Positions 23,575 to 32,317 of a stretch of DNA of 64,000 bases are shown piece after piece. The notes below the pieces were generated by a model that saw nothing but the letters and a program-made list of their open reading frames with translations, did not search any database and was not told the DNA's origin. A program made the position numbers and the translations under genes. The DNA is from Photorhabdus heterorhabditis (GTDB lineage: Bacteria > Pseudomonadota > Gammaproteobacteria > Enterobacterales > Enterobacteriaceae). Location of the stretch: contig NZ_RCWA01000004.1 of the NCBI RefSeq assembly GCF_018448905.1, positions 124,001 to 188,000 of the forward strand, in the 5' to 3' direction. Numbering within the stretch: the first letter of the stretch is position 1; each line of letters opens with the position of its first letter.

Positions 23575-24267
23575 TCAGCTTAGTTCTCTACTCCCAATAG
23601 TGATAAATCTTTCAGGGATATAGAGATCAAGTTTATGTTCTTTACAGAAATCCTTTAATTCTGCATGTAATGGCAAATTGAATTTTTGGTAAATAGATTG
23701 AATATGATTAACCACATCTTCGGGACTTATCATTAACTCTTCACTGATTTTCTCATCATCCCATGAACGCAGAGTTAGAAAGAGAACTTCCCATTCAAGT
23801 TGCGTCAGTGTGTCATTAGGAGGGATGAATTCCAGCGTTGCTGGAGAGCTTTTTTCATAGTAGTAAGCAGTAGAAAAGTTTTGCGTTTTGTGCATATGAA
23901 AGGTGATCCCAATACAATTGCCATCTTCATCACAAAGTGGATATTTATCACAGAGATAAACTTGTTTAATTTTACGTTCTCCAAATGAGTGAGTTTCCAT
24001 TGAAGTGACTCGTTGCATAGTCTGAATAACTTTTTGATCCTGACGGCAAGATTCCTCTTCATATTCTGCAATAGGTGAGGGTAATTCACCTGTAGTAAGC
24101 CCTGCAACGTCGAAATTTTCAGGTAAGTCAAGCAGTTGGTAAAAAGCAGGATTGGCATAGATAAATCTTGATTGAAGATCTTTTACCCCCCAAGGGTCAA
24201 TACTTTTTTCCCACATGTAAATTAATTGTGGAGTGATATTACTCGGTTTATTCTTCATATTTGACAT
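23575..24267 (-). CDS. PAS4-LuxR solo transcription regulator
   Basis: A 230-residue regulator. Residues about 15-120 form a PAS domain (SIDPWGVKDLQSRFIYANPAF, VYLCDKYPLCDEDGNCIGITF). Residues about 155-225 form a LuxR HTH (LTQLEWEVLFLTLRSWDDEKISEEL split here, EDVVNHIQSIYQKFNL). There is no matching LuxI in the window, so it is a solo. It lies 34 bases upstream of its ERIC-broken paralogue and reads the same way. GGAG five bases before the ATG. Ligand unknown. Confidence 0.85.
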   Translation of the reverse strand: MSNMKNKPSNITPQLIYMWEKSIDPWGVKDLQSRFIYANPAFYQLLDLPENFDVAGLTTGELPSPIAEYEEESCRQDQKVIQTMQRVTSMETHSFGERKIKQVYLCDKYPLCDEDGNCIGITFHMHKTQNFSTAYYYEKSSPATLEFIPPNDTLTQLEWEVLFLTLRSWDDEKISEELMISPEDVVNHIQSIYQKFNLPLHAELKDFCKEHKLDLYIPERFITIGSRELS

Positions 24268-24605
24268 AGTAACTCCTTAATTATGATTAAATCATTATCT
24301 GAATGAATTGTTTTCTGATTATATAAAAGAACTCAAGAATATAGTATAACAATTATCCAGCCAAAGACTGCATGTTGATTAATTTTATAATGTTATTATA
24401 AATAGCAAATAATATAATCAAAGATATCGTTTTTATTGAAATTTATTTAAGTGGTTTATTTTGTCAGTTAAAAATTTCACGGACATAACATCGTAATTTG
24501 TTAAGATGGATGGTCTTATAAAGATATGAGATATTATTACGACAGGCAGCCTATCTCCACTTTTAAGCCATGTAACATTGACATTGAGACATTCACTGAT
24601 TGTGT
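24268..24605. other. AT-rich regulatory gap upstream of the LuxR gene
   Basis: No ORF with a credible start was found in these 338 bases. The region is rich in A/T and includes several TATAAT-like hexamers. It probably contains the promoter of the leftward LuxR genes. Confidence 0.4.
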
Positions 24606-24749
24606 CTATGTACTTTTGTCGATTTGCCCTGAAAGAAGTTTCGGAATATAACCACCTTCACCTTGCACACCGATTCGATGAACTAACTGAGTGGGTGTCA
24701 TTCCTCGCAACTGAAGAGTTTCTTTAAGACATTCATTAAAGTATTTCAT
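24606..24749 (-). CDS. 47-residue HTH-like ORF, possibly truncated
   Basis: Reads MKYFNECLKETLQLRGMTP, then TQLVHRIGVQGEGGYIPKLLSG, which fits the first helices of an XRE/lambda-repressor HTH, and stops at residue 47. Such domains usually continue. Upstream (24795-24830) the motif GAAC is repeated as AAAGAACATTTAAAGTTC, an operator-like inverted repeat. Ribosome site spacing is poor, so this may be a remnant. Confidence 0.35.
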   Translation of the reverse strand: MKYFNECLKETLQLRGMTPTQLVHRIGVQGEGGYIPKLLSGQIDKST

Positions 24750-24991
24750 ACCCTTCCATCATTCTCAAAAATAACTAAAATCTTTGAACATTCTGGTATT
24801 CTAAAAAGAACATTTAAAGTTCAAATTTGAATAATTAGCGTTAATTTGTAACCTTTTTGTCGTTAGACATAACATTTTCCTATTCGGAGAATATTTGGCT
24901 GTACTTGGCGGGGTTTAATATCTTAGTACAGCTATTTTTTAGCATTCCGCGCCAGTGCGGACTCAGGGAAAAAGCTGTAGAAATAAATATA

Positions 24992-25069
24992 TACCCAATG
25001 GATTTCAAGATGGATCGCGACGGCAAGGGAGTGCAGCCAACAAAGAGGCAACTTGAAAGATAACGGGTA
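24992..25069. repeat. Short ERIC derivative, 78 bp
   Basis: Both ends match full ERICs (TACCCAATGGATTTCAAGATGG at left in two halves, AACTTGAAAGATAACGGGTA at right). The central 45 bases, between two GAGTG direct repeats in full copies, are absent. Confidence 0.88.
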
Positions 25070-25134
25070 TAAAAATATCAATTTGAAGAGAGTGTGAATA
25101 TAGCACCTTGAATAATAAAACTGAGGAGAAAGGA

Positions 25135-25347
25135 ATGATTGTAAAAAACGACTGGCACCCAGCGGATATTATTGCGGGACTTAAAAAACGGGGAACGTCG
25201 TTATCTGCTGTTTCAAGAGAAGCGGGGCTTGCATCATCCACGTTAAGTAATGCACTGCATCGACCATGGCCTAAAGGTGAACAGCTCATTGCTACCGCTT
25301 TGAATTGTGAGCCTTGCGAAATATGGCCAAGCAGATATTTTAAATGA
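25135..25347 (+). CDS. Nlp/SfsB/Ner-family DNA-binding regulator
   Basis: A 70-residue HTH protein: DWHPADIIAGLKKRGTSLSA, VSREAGLASSTLSNALHR, then GEQLIATALNCEPCEIWPSRY. This is the Ner-like family (Mu Ner, E. coli SfsB/Nlp). The ATG at 25135 has GAGGAGAAAGGA directly upstream; a start 27 bases earlier has no site. It stands alone next to a short ERIC, so it is either a lone regulator or a phage leftover. Confidence 0.8.
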   Translation: MIVKNDWHPADIIAGLKKRGTSLSAVSREAGLASSTLSNALHRPWPKGEQLIATALNCEPCEIWPSRYFK

Positions 25348-25405
25348 ATTGCTATTTTTAAAATTAACATGAAATTCTCATATAAAAATTAATGAGAGGA
25401 AACTC

Positions 25406-25437
25406 ATTACCTGATTACCTGATTACCTGATTACCTG
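25406..25437. repeat. 8-bp tandem repeat, four perfect copies
   Basis: ATTACCTG repeated four times without interruption (25406-25437), in non-coding DNA between the Nlp-like gene and a terminator. It could vary in copy number by slippage. Confidence 0.85.
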
Positions 25438-25477
25438 AAAATTTTCTTGTGGAAAGCTTCAGGTATGATAATAGAAT

Positions 25478-25501
25478 TAAAACAGGGCTATTAACGCCCT
25501 G
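25478..25501 (-). terminator. Terminator below the malY/patB remnant
   Basis: CAGGGC (25483-25488) and GCCCTG (25496-25501) around seven bases; on the minus strand TTTTAATT follows. It lies 35 bases past the stop of the leftward aminotransferase remnant. Confidence 0.7.
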
Positions 25502-25535
25502 CTTTGTTATTATGCTCTGATTAAAATTTTTTATT

Positions 25536-26411
25536 TTATAGCGTCAATTGAACTAAACCGTCGATTGCCTTTTCAAGATAGGCACGAGGACAACCTAAGT
25601 TTATTCTGATAAACCCTTTTCCCTTATCGCCAAAACTTAATCCCATTGAAACGGCTATTTTGGCTTTTTGTAATAAAGCCCGTTGCAAAATATCATCATC
25701 TAAGCCTAAATCGCGACAATCCAGCCAGGCCAAATATGTACCTTCCGCTTTGGTCATTCGGCACCAGGGAACGGCAGACGTTAAAGCCTGCTCGAACCAG
25801 CAACGGTTTTCCGCTAGGTAATGTTGTAATTCATCAAGCCATACATCCCCATGTTGATATGCTGCTGTAGCCGCAGCCATAGATAGCGCGTTGAATACGT
25901 CTAGCCCATGAGCATTCAATCGATCGATAAAAGCACGTCGAAGTTTAGGATTTGGAATGAGAAAATTTGATATACGGAGTGATGAAAGTCCAAATGCCTT
26001 ACTTGTTGAGGTGGCGGCAATGACATTATCATGCCATTCACTCCCCAGATGCAGGATCGATGTGAATGTTTCTCCAGGTAAAACTAAATCAGCCCAAATT
26101 TCGTCGGAAATAACTGTTGTCCCGTGCTGTTTGCAGAGTATTAATAGCCGAGTCAGCTCGTTACGATCCCAGCATCTGCCAGTAGGATTATGTGGATTAC
26201 ATAACAATAGCAAAGGTGGCCTGTGTTGCTCTAACACTTGCTCTAAATGAGCATAGTCAATTTTATAACCTGCCGGGCTTTCAAGTAGAGGATTTTCAAC
26301 AACTATCCTGTCGTTCATGGTGATAATTTTGGCGAACGAACTATAATAAGGCCCCTGCACAACGACGCCTTGCCCCGGTTTACTCAGCATTTGTATCAGT
26401 AAAGCCATATA
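25536..26411 (-). pseudogene. MalY/PatB-type aminotransferase (C-S lyase), N-terminus deleted
   Basis: The frame matches a PLP C-S lyase from about residue 85 onward: MALLIQMLSKPGQGVVVQGPYY, LLLLCNPHNPTGRCWDRNEL, VISDEIWADLVLPG and the PLP lysine in ATSTSKAFGLSSLR. The C-terminus is complete. The missing first part, which forms the domain interface and part of the active site, is replaced by nhaC sequence joined near 26411. An in-frame continuation to 26459 encodes only out-of-frame nhaC bases. It is most likely inactive. Confidence 0.8.
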
Positions 26412-26692
26412 GGTATGGTTCCGCTGAACATCCAGGTTCCAATTAACCCACCTACGCAAATCAGTATCATCATTACCGGCATAGCTTTGGCTAGCTTTGC
26501 GATAATCGCATCAATGATGTCATTCCAACGATAACCTTGCCAATATGCCAAGGCTGCTGTTATTCCTGCTGATATGAGCAATAAAGATTCAATGCGTAAA
26601 TTCAGTTGACCATATCCAATAACTAATAGTAAGAGCATTGCTGCGATTGGCAGTATAGCGAGTCCCAGATTAAGCTTTTTCTTATCATCCAT
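26396..26692 (-). pseudogene. nhaC: NhaC-type Na+/H+ antiporter, N-terminal fragment
   Basis: A 98-residue frame: short cytoplasmic start (MDDKKKLNLGLAILPIAAML), two or three membrane helices, then LAKAMPVMMILICVGGLIG and TWMFSGTIP, the conserved NhaC stretch. It stops five residues later at the junction with the aminotransferase remnant. Full NhaC proteins exceed 450 residues. One deletion between two co-oriented genes accounts for both fragments. Confidence 0.8.
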
Positions 26693-27010
26693 ATAAAAAC
26701 TCCAGTTTCAGATAGGTTGTTGAAATAGAATAATGAATTTATTTCGAATGAGATGTGACAGAGATTACTTGTTCATGTAATTGGTTTCATGAGATGTGAA
26801 AATGTGATTTATATATCAACTTTTGATCTTGCTTATAATTGAGTAGCTGTAATAACCACTGGCTTTGTGTCGGTATATTTCAATGGATATTCTTAATATC
26901 ACATTTGGCTCAAATATCCCGTAAGAGTCTATATATTTCCATTTCAAACTGGAAAAAATGGGCCTCCAAATAGTGAATTAAAGAGTGTAGGGTAATCTCA
27001 TTGAAAAAAG
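26693..27010. other. AT-rich gap, no gene seen
   Basis: These 318 bases hold no ORF with a ribosome site. GAGATGTGA occurs twice (near 26750 and 26790) within an imperfect repeat. It probably includes the old nhaC promoter and the truncated 5' side of the BglG-type remnant. Confidence 0.4.
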
Positions 27011-27820
27011 ATGAATAACCAATATGAATTGGGCTATTTAGCTGTGCATATTGTGGTAGGGCTTGAACGAAATTACAACACGGGTTATACCCGATATCCT
27101 CAGGTTCTGATTGTGACGGATGCGGGTAATTCAACAATTCGTATGATTGAATCGAATATTATTCGTGAATTTCATCAACTTAAATTGCGGAACATTATTG
27201 CATTATGTGAGTATCAACAACTGGAATCCGTTGATGAAAATTTTATTATTACCACAGTTAGGTTGACAGAAAAAAATAAACCCATTGTTAAAATTGCACC
27301 ATTCCCAACACCTTACCAATTAGAACAAATCGGGTGGTTAGCCATGATCGACCGGACTAAACCCTATATTCTTGAACGTTTCTTTGACGAAAAATACTTT
27401 ATGATCCTCAAAAGAAAAATAACGCAGAAAGCCTTATTTAAATATGTTTGTAAAAAATTGGAAACAGACGGTTATGTGACTAAAAACTTTTATTCTTCAC
27501 TGATTGAACGAGAGGCTATTGTATCAACTCTATTGGGAGAGGGAATTGCATTACTACATGCATTGGGATTAGTAGCGCATAAGACTGTGGTAGTAACAAT
27601 ATTGTCCCCGGACGGCATTGAGTGGGACAAAGAGAAAAAAGAGATGGCGAACGTTATTTTTCTGCTGGCGATCAGTAAAGCGGAATATGAAGAAGCAATG
27701 ATAATTTATGATCTATTTGTGACTTTCTTACGCGAAAAAGCAACGAAAAGATTATTGAATAGCCAAAGCTTTTATGATTTTCAGGTTATCGCCAAAGATA
27801 GTTTGGGGTGTAGTGTGTAA
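27011..27820 (+). pseudogene. BglG/MtlR-type PTS regulator, C-terminal half only
   Basis: A 269-residue frame that begins in the end of a PRD domain (ELGYLAVHIVVGLERNY, residues 6-22), continues with an EIIB-like domain (PQVLIVTDAGNSTIRMIES) and ends with an EIIA-type domain (REAIVSTLLGEGIALLHALG, where the phosphorylatable His is expected). The N-terminal RNA- or DNA-binding domains and first PRD are missing, and no upstream frame supplies them. The ATG has no strong ribosome site. It is probably the remnant of a sugar-operon regulator whose operon is gone. Confidence 0.65.
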
Positions 27821-27822
27821 GA

Positions 27823-29013
27823 TCATATTTTCTTGCTGTTATTTGAGCTAAACAGAACCTTCAGAGCGGCTAATAATGCGCATCCACCACCGCTGAAAGC
27901 AACACCATACCAAGAAAAATGCCAGGCTGCGACAGCACCCAAAGAGGAACCTATTGCGCCACCGGCGAAATAACAGGTCATAAATACGGTATTTAGCCGG
28001 TTGCGAGCATCAGGTAATAATGTATACAACCGTGTTTGATTTGCCACTAAACCCGCTCTGCTGCCAAGATCTAACAGAATAATACCCGCGAATAAAAATA
28101 GAATACTGTGGCTCGTGCCGCTAATTAGACATAAGGCCAATGTCACTAATAAAGCGCCTGTGGCAACAATGGCTTTTCCACCGAAGCGATCTGTCAATGA
28201 ACCTATTATTGGTGAGGCGAGCATTCCTACAATGCCCGTCAAACCAAAAAGACCTGCGATATCACTTCCCCATCCGTAAGGTGGTTGGGAAAGTAATAAG
28301 GCCAACGATCCCCACAGCGTATTAAAAGCGGCGAACAGTAAAAAACCGGATAATGCGGCTTCACGCAAAAGGGATTGTTGCTTTACTAATTTACCGAGTG
28401 AAATAAGAAGTTGGCCGTAAGTCATCGTGTGTGGTGGTTCTATTTCTGGCAACACAAACCAGATCAGAAAAAATAGGCATATATCGATTAAAGCAGCCAA
28501 TATAAACATTTCACGCCAGCCGAAATGTTCTCCGATTGCACCACTTAATGTTCTGGCAAGCAGTGCTCCCGCGAAAAGGCCACTCATCAGATTTCCTACA
28601 GCTCGTCCCCGTTTTTCTGGTATTACCCAACCAGATACGGCGGGAATGATGATTTGTGCTGAAATAGAAGTTAGTCCCACAATCAGACTACTTGCCAGAA
28701 GACACGTAAAATTTGGTGCAGTGGCACATAGGATAAGGCTGATTATATTGCCGATTAACAGGCAGAAAATCAGTTTGCGACGGCTTAACGTATCTCCAAG
28801 CGGTCCAAAAAAGAGAAGTCCCGCCGCATAACCGATCTGCGTTAGTGTCGCGATCCAGCCGGATATTGAACCATTAGCGTTAAAACTTGTCCCAATTATT
28901 GGCAATAATGATTGGTTATAATAAATATTCGCTACAGCAAAACCACAAGCAATAGATAACAAGATGAGAGAGATAGAAGAAATAGGATTTGGTTTGGTTG
29001 CTGTATTTGACAT
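27823..29013 (-). CDS. MFS drug/metabolite efflux transporter
   Basis: A 396-residue protein with about twelve membrane helices. It opens ISSISLILLSIACGFAVANIYYNQ, a pattern of the YnfM/NepI-like MFS branch; the loop-2/3 signature is GPLGDTLSRRKLIF and a second copy GSLTDRFGGKAIV lies in the C-terminal half. Substrate unknown. The ATG at 29013 is the first in register with the family; 35 upstream residues have no support. It is divergent from a LysR gene, which probably controls it. Confidence 0.85.
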   Translation of the reverse strand: MSNTATKPNPISSISLILLSIACGFAVANIYYNQSLLPIIGTSFNANGSISGWIATLTQIGYAAGLLFFGPLGDTLSRRKLIFCLLIGNIISLILCATAPNFTCLLASSLIVGLTSISAQIIIPAVSGWVIPEKRGRAVGNLMSGLFAGALLARTLSGAIGEHFGWREMFILAALIDICLFFLIWFVLPEIEPPHTMTYGQLLISLGKLVKQQSLLREAALSGFLLFAAFNTLWGSLALLLSQPPYGWGSDIAGLFGLTGIVGMLASPIIGSLTDRFGGKAIVATGALLVTLALCLISGTSHSILFLFAGIILLDLGSRAGLVANQTRLYTLLPDARNRLNTVFMTCYFAGGAIGSSLGAVAAWHFSWYGVAFSGGGCALLAALKVLFSSNNSKKI

Positions 29014-29194
29014 GGGAACTCTCAGCATTTGGTCGGAATTATGATGAAATGATTCTGGCACTATCTTGAGATCGTGGGAATAAAAAGAGCGAGCGAAATT
29101 GTTTTGCATAGAATGCAAAAATGATAGCGCTAATAGGCGTTATTTATTATTTGTAATATATGAAGTGTTTGAATATTTATAGGTAAAAATTGCG

Positions 29195-30088
29195 ATGAAA
29201 GATTTATTACGTACCGATATGCTAACAACATTCATTCATGTTGCCCGCTCACAGAGTTTTTCTGCCGTTGCGCGTTTACAAGGTATGGCTGCATCTTCTA
29301 TCACTCGTCAAATAGACAACCTTGAACAGACGCTAGAGACAAAACTATTCTTTCGCTCTACCCGTGGTTTATCACTGACTGATGCAGGGGAGATTTTGTT
29401 TTCAAGGGCGCAAGATATTGTAAATAACCTTGTCGATGTTCAGGCTGAGTTAGCGGCGTTGAATGGCGAGCCGCAAGGGACATTACGCATAGCTTGCCTG
29501 CCAACGTTTGGGCGTCAGCATATTATTCCGATGCTGGCAGAACTATTTACGCGATATCCTAAAATTCAGGTTGAACTTGATCAAACAGAACGTATGACTG
29601 ATCCTGTTAGGGATCGTCTCGACGCCGTTATTCGTGTTGGAGAATTAAAAGACAGCACGCTTTATTCAAAACGCATCTCTATACAAACTTGGATTATTTG
29701 TGCTAGCCCAAGTTATATTCAAAGGCATGGAATGCCGACAACACTTACTGAACTGGGTGAACATTATTTACTTGATAAACATCATGACCCTGCTGGTATT
29801 TGCTGGTCACGCTATCGCAGTGCTATTAATTTCAGTGATAATAATAGGATCTTTCGTAGTGACGACTTTGAAACATTGAGAATGGCCGCAGTGAGTGGAT
29901 TTGGAATAGCGCTTCTGCCTAATTGGGTGGTATCCACAGATATTCGTTCTGAAAAACTTATCCCTCTATTTGATGATCCCGATGGACGTAAAGAAGATAT
30001 TTATTTACTGCGGGCACTTGCTCACCCGCCAGCAAAATTAACCGTATTTATATCGTTATTGCAGGAGTGGCTTACTAGGATTGTTTAG
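29195..30088 (+). CDS. LysR-family regulator divergent to the MFS gene
   Basis: A 297-residue LysR protein. The HTH is at residues 8-65 (MLTTFIHVARSQSFSAVARL, ASSITRQIDNLEQTLETKLF, RSTRGLSLTDAG). The effector-binding domain follows (GTLRIACLPTFGRQHIIPML, SGFGIALLPNWVV). The intergenic 180 bases to the MFS gene would hold its binding sites. A decayed copy of its 3' half lies at 33298-33645. Confidence 0.9.
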   Translation: MKDLLRTDMLTTFIHVARSQSFSAVARLQGMAASSITRQIDNLEQTLETKLFFRSTRGLSLTDAGEILFSRAQDIVNNLVDVQAELAALNGEPQGTLRIACLPTFGRQHIIPMLAELFTRYPKIQVELDQTERMTDPVRDRLDAVIRVGELKDSTLYSKRISIQTWIICASPSYIQRHGMPTTLTELGEHYLLDKHHDPAGICWSRYRSAINFSDNNRIFRSDDFETLRMAAVSGFGIALLPNWVVSTDIRSEKLIPLFDDPDGRKEDIYLLRALAHPPAKLTVFISLLQEWLTRIV

Positions 30089-30202
30089 TTATGATGGATA
30101 GATTTATATTACTACTATAATTTTTACTTATGTGTTAGGTTACATACTTAACTGACTTAGAATTTATTAGGTTAAATTATAAAAAATTAGGATGGTAATT
30201 TT

Positions 30203-30682
30203 ATGTCATACATGATTTATTTGTCTTTGAATGGTAAAAAACAAGGGCTGATCTCTGCTGGGTGTTCAACCCTAGATTCAATAGGAAACAGGTATCAAAA
30301 TGGTCACGAAAACCAAATACAAGTACTGAGTTTAAACCACACAATAACGCGCCAGCAGAATGTCAGCCATCAACCAATACAATTCATTAAACCCATAGAT
30401 AAATCATCACCATTATTAGCTATGGCAATAGATTCAAACGAATCTCTAAATGGTACTTTTGTTTTTTACAGAACAGGTCAAGCAGGACAATTGGAATTAT
30501 TCTATGAAGTAAAAATCACTGAAGCCACTATCACGGATGTTTCTTGTATATACCCGCATTCTATAAATGATTTTGAAGCCATGCCATATGAAAGAGTTAC
30601 ACTCAACTATAAATCTATCTCATGGAATCATATAACAGCCGGCACATCTGCTTATAGCATATGGGAAGATAGAAATTATTAA
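30203..30682 (+). CDS. hcp: Hcp, type VI secretion tube/effector-carrier protein (orphan)
   Basis: A 159-residue Hcp1-family protein that stacks as hexameric rings in the T6SS tube. Family features: MSYMIYLSLNGKKQGLISAG at the start, ENQIQVLSLNHTITRQQN near 36-53, HQPIQFIKPIDKSSPLLAMA near 57-76, and LELFYEVKITEATITDVS near 97-114. No toxin extension is fused. No other T6SS structural gene is in the window, so it is an orphan copy. It faces a convergent toxin-immunity pair across a strong hairpin. AGGATGG precedes the ATG. Confidence 0.92.
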   Translation: MSYMIYLSLNGKKQGLISAGCSTLDSIGNRYQNGHENQIQVLSLNHTITRQQNVSHQPIQFIKPIDKSSPLLAMAIDSNESLNGTFVFYRTGQAGQLELFYEVKITEATITDVSCIYPHSINDFEAMPYERVTLNYKSISWNHITAGTSAYSIWEDRNY

Positions 30683-30699
30683 TAAACATAAAACCCTAG

Positions 30700-30726
30700 T
30701 TGTGTCGAGTCGGCTACTCGACACAA
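30700..30726. terminator. Bidirectional terminator hairpin after hcp
   Basis: TTGTGTCGAGT (30700-30710) and its exact complement (30716-30726) around a five-base loop; ATTAAGC follows on the plus strand and CTAGGGTTTTA on the minus. It is repeated at 31865-31891 by the local duplication. Confidence 0.75.
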
Positions 30727-30747
30727 TTAAGCATAAAGAGCATATGC

Positions 30748-31146
30748 TTAGTAACAAAGTGAAATATCCTTAACATACTTATTTGGAGCCATCCATGATG
30801 ATTTACTACAGATTAAATATCCTTCAGATTTTAATTCATCATCAACATATAAAGACATAAATAGAGTAAGGATAAAACCGGCTATTGATACATATGAAAT
30901 ATAATCGCCTATTTTGCCATTAAGATTCTTTGTCCTATTTAACGCGATCATTAATAATGCATAAGCAAGATTAATAAGCAAAGGACTAAACCAAATAAAA
31001 CCCGCACTCTTCCATGAGAATGTAATGACGCTATCACGTCTAAAGAAACCTATATAATCACTCAATGAGAAAAATATAAATAACAAGGCCATAAAAATAA
31101 GCAACGACATGCCTAAATATAGTTTTGTTTTGCTTGTATTATCCAC
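30748..31146 (-). CDS. Membrane immunity-like protein, copy 1 (DUF1240-like)
   Basis: A 132-residue protein with three hydrophobic segments (about residues 9-29, 48-70 and 82-101). It resembles a family I remember as DUF1240 from Yersinia and Photorhabdus. The GTG start overlaps the stop of the toxin copy by eight bases. Sequence from about residue 75 to the end is almost identical to copy 2, while the first 70 residues differ at many positions. A membrane protein coupled to a toxin with a hydrophobic hairpin fits an immunity protein; this role is inferred. Confidence 0.65.
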   Translation of the reverse strand: MDNTSKTKLYLGMSLLIFMALLFIFFSLSDYIGFFRRDSVITFSWKSAGFIWFSPLLINLAYALLMIALNRTKNLNGKIGDYISYVSIAGFILTLFMSLYVDDELKSEGYLICSKSSWMAPNKYVKDISLCY

Positions 31147-31783
31147 GACTAAATCTACCCCACATATTAAAAAGTTGATCCGGATGGTATGGTGTCGGAT
31201 TTACCTTTCTATTCTTTATGTTTTTAATTATAGTTTCACTGATTTTAAAATGATCATCTAACCAATATAAAGCAAGAGAAGTTAAAAACCCAATAGCAAA
31301 AACGCCAAGAGCTACAAGCATAAGACTTCCTCCTACAGCTAAGAGTGGAGAAACCAATAGAGTATTAGCAGCCGTAGCAATACCTACTGAGATAGCTAAT
31401 TTTGCGGCATCCGTTGTTAAGTTAACAAACAAATCGACCAATCCATATTGATCTTTAAATATTAACTCAACTAGTCTATACCTTTCATCTTTCAAGCTGC
31501 TGCTTTGTTGGCTGCGTTCACTTACCCCAGTCACATCGTTATCTATGCTCCTGGGGATGCGTTCACTTGCCGCCGCACTGCAACTTGAAATCTATTGGGT
31601 ATATATGCAGCTGAGAATACTATACCGAATCTAGCACCTTGGGCAATTCCAGCTTCAATACCTAGTGTACCTACCCCAAAAGACACTATCTGGGGATTAT
31701 TAGCAAGATATCTTGTGGTGTTTAAATAATTTCTTACACCCGGGTAACCTGACAACTTTATATATTTTCTTCCATCAATCCAT
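31139..31783 (-). pseudogene. Toxin copy 1: C-terminal part, interrupted by an ERIC
   Basis: The sequence matches the toxin at 32310-33182 from DGRKYIKLSGYPGVRNYLN near 31780 to the C-terminus at 31139. The first 130 residues are missing; at about 31783 the DNA changes to a fragment of the hcp 3' end. A full ERIC (31479-31601) splits the remainder after FSAAY and shifts the frame. Differences from the intact copy cluster just after the ERIC (VELIFKDQ, NLTTDAAKLAISV). It is probably not expressed as a toxin but could donate sequence by recombination. Confidence 0.85.
31479..31601. repeat. ERIC element, 123 bp, inside toxin copy 1
   Basis: Full-length copy (core CACTTACCCCAGTCACATCG and CTCCTGGGGATGCG). 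The uninterrupted site is present in the sister gene at 32641-32660 (AGTCTATATGCAG). Comparison gives a net insertion of exactly 125 bases at TA. Confidence 0.95.
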
Positions 31784-31784
31784 C

Positions 31785-31847
31785 TCATGGAATTATATAA
31801 CAGCCGGCACATCTGCTTATAGCATATGGGAAGATAGAAATTATTAA
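31785..31847 (+). pseudogene. hcp 3' fragment left by the duplication
   Basis: These bases repeat the last 21 codons of hcp (ending YSIWEDRNY stop) with one base change, followed by the same hairpin (31865-31891). There is no start codon or upstream part. Confidence 0.9.
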
Positions 31848-31864
31848 TAAACATAAAACCCTAG

Positions 31865-31891
31865 TTGTGTCGAGTCGGCTACTCGACACAA
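31865..31891. terminator. Second copy of the hcp-type terminator hairpin
   Basis: Identical to the hairpin at 30700-30726 (11-bp perfect stem, 5-base loop). It now lies between immunity copy 2 and toxin copy 1 and would stop the leftward transcript before copy 1. Confidence 0.7.
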
Positions 31892-31912
31892 TTAAGCATA
31901 AAGAGCATATGC

Positions 31913-32317
31913 TTAGTAACAAAGTGAAATATCCTTAACATACTTATTTGGAGCCATCCATGATGATTTACTACAGATTAAATATCCTTCAGATTTTAAT
32001 TCATCATCAACATATAAAGACATAAATAGAGTAAGGATAAAACCGGCTATTGACATATATGAAATATAATCGCCTATTTTGCCATTAAGACGTTTCACCT
32101 TACCCAATGAGATTCTATATAAAATATAGGCAATATAAATCAACACAGGAGTAAACCAAATAGCTCCAGCGCTTTTCCATGAGAATGTAATAACACCATC
32201 ACGCTTAAAAAAACCAACATAATCATTCAATGAAAAAAATATAGATAACCCTGCCATAAAAAGAAGCAATAAAATTCCTAAGTATAATTTAGTTTTATTT
32301 TCATTTGTATTATCCAC
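31913..32317 (-). CDS. Membrane immunity-like protein, copy 2 (DUF1240-like)
   Basis: A 134-residue paralogue of copy 1 with the same three hydrophobic segments. Residues from about 77 onward are the same as copy 1 (NGKIGDYISYMSIAGFILTL versus YVSIAG); the N-terminal half diverges (ENKTKLYLGILLLLFMAGLS). The GTG start overlaps the intact toxin stop by eight bases, so toxin and immunity are translationally coupled. Position and topology suggest protection of the inner membrane against the toxin encoded just upstream. Confidence 0.7.
   Translation of the reverse strand: MDNTNENKTKLYLGILLLLFMAGLSIFFSLNDYVGFFKRDGVITFSWKSAGAIWFTPVLIYIAYILYRISLGKVKRLNGKIGDYISYMSIAGFILTLFMSLYVDDELKSEGYLICSKSSWMAPNKYVKDISLCY

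Noticed and set aside
24857-25063. 68-codon rightward ORF
   Set aside because: It starts at a TTG without a ribosome site and its last 22 codons are translated from a short ERIC. No family resemblance in the first part.
26910-27137. 75-codon leftward ORF over the BglG-type remnant
   Set aside because: It is antisense to a frame with clear PRD and EIIB similarity and has no ribosome site.
31543-31854. 103-codon ORF with signal-like N-terminus
   Set aside because: Its first 27 codons are the antisense of the duplicated hcp tail and its last codons are ERIC. Only the middle is real toxin sequence, annotated as pseudogene.
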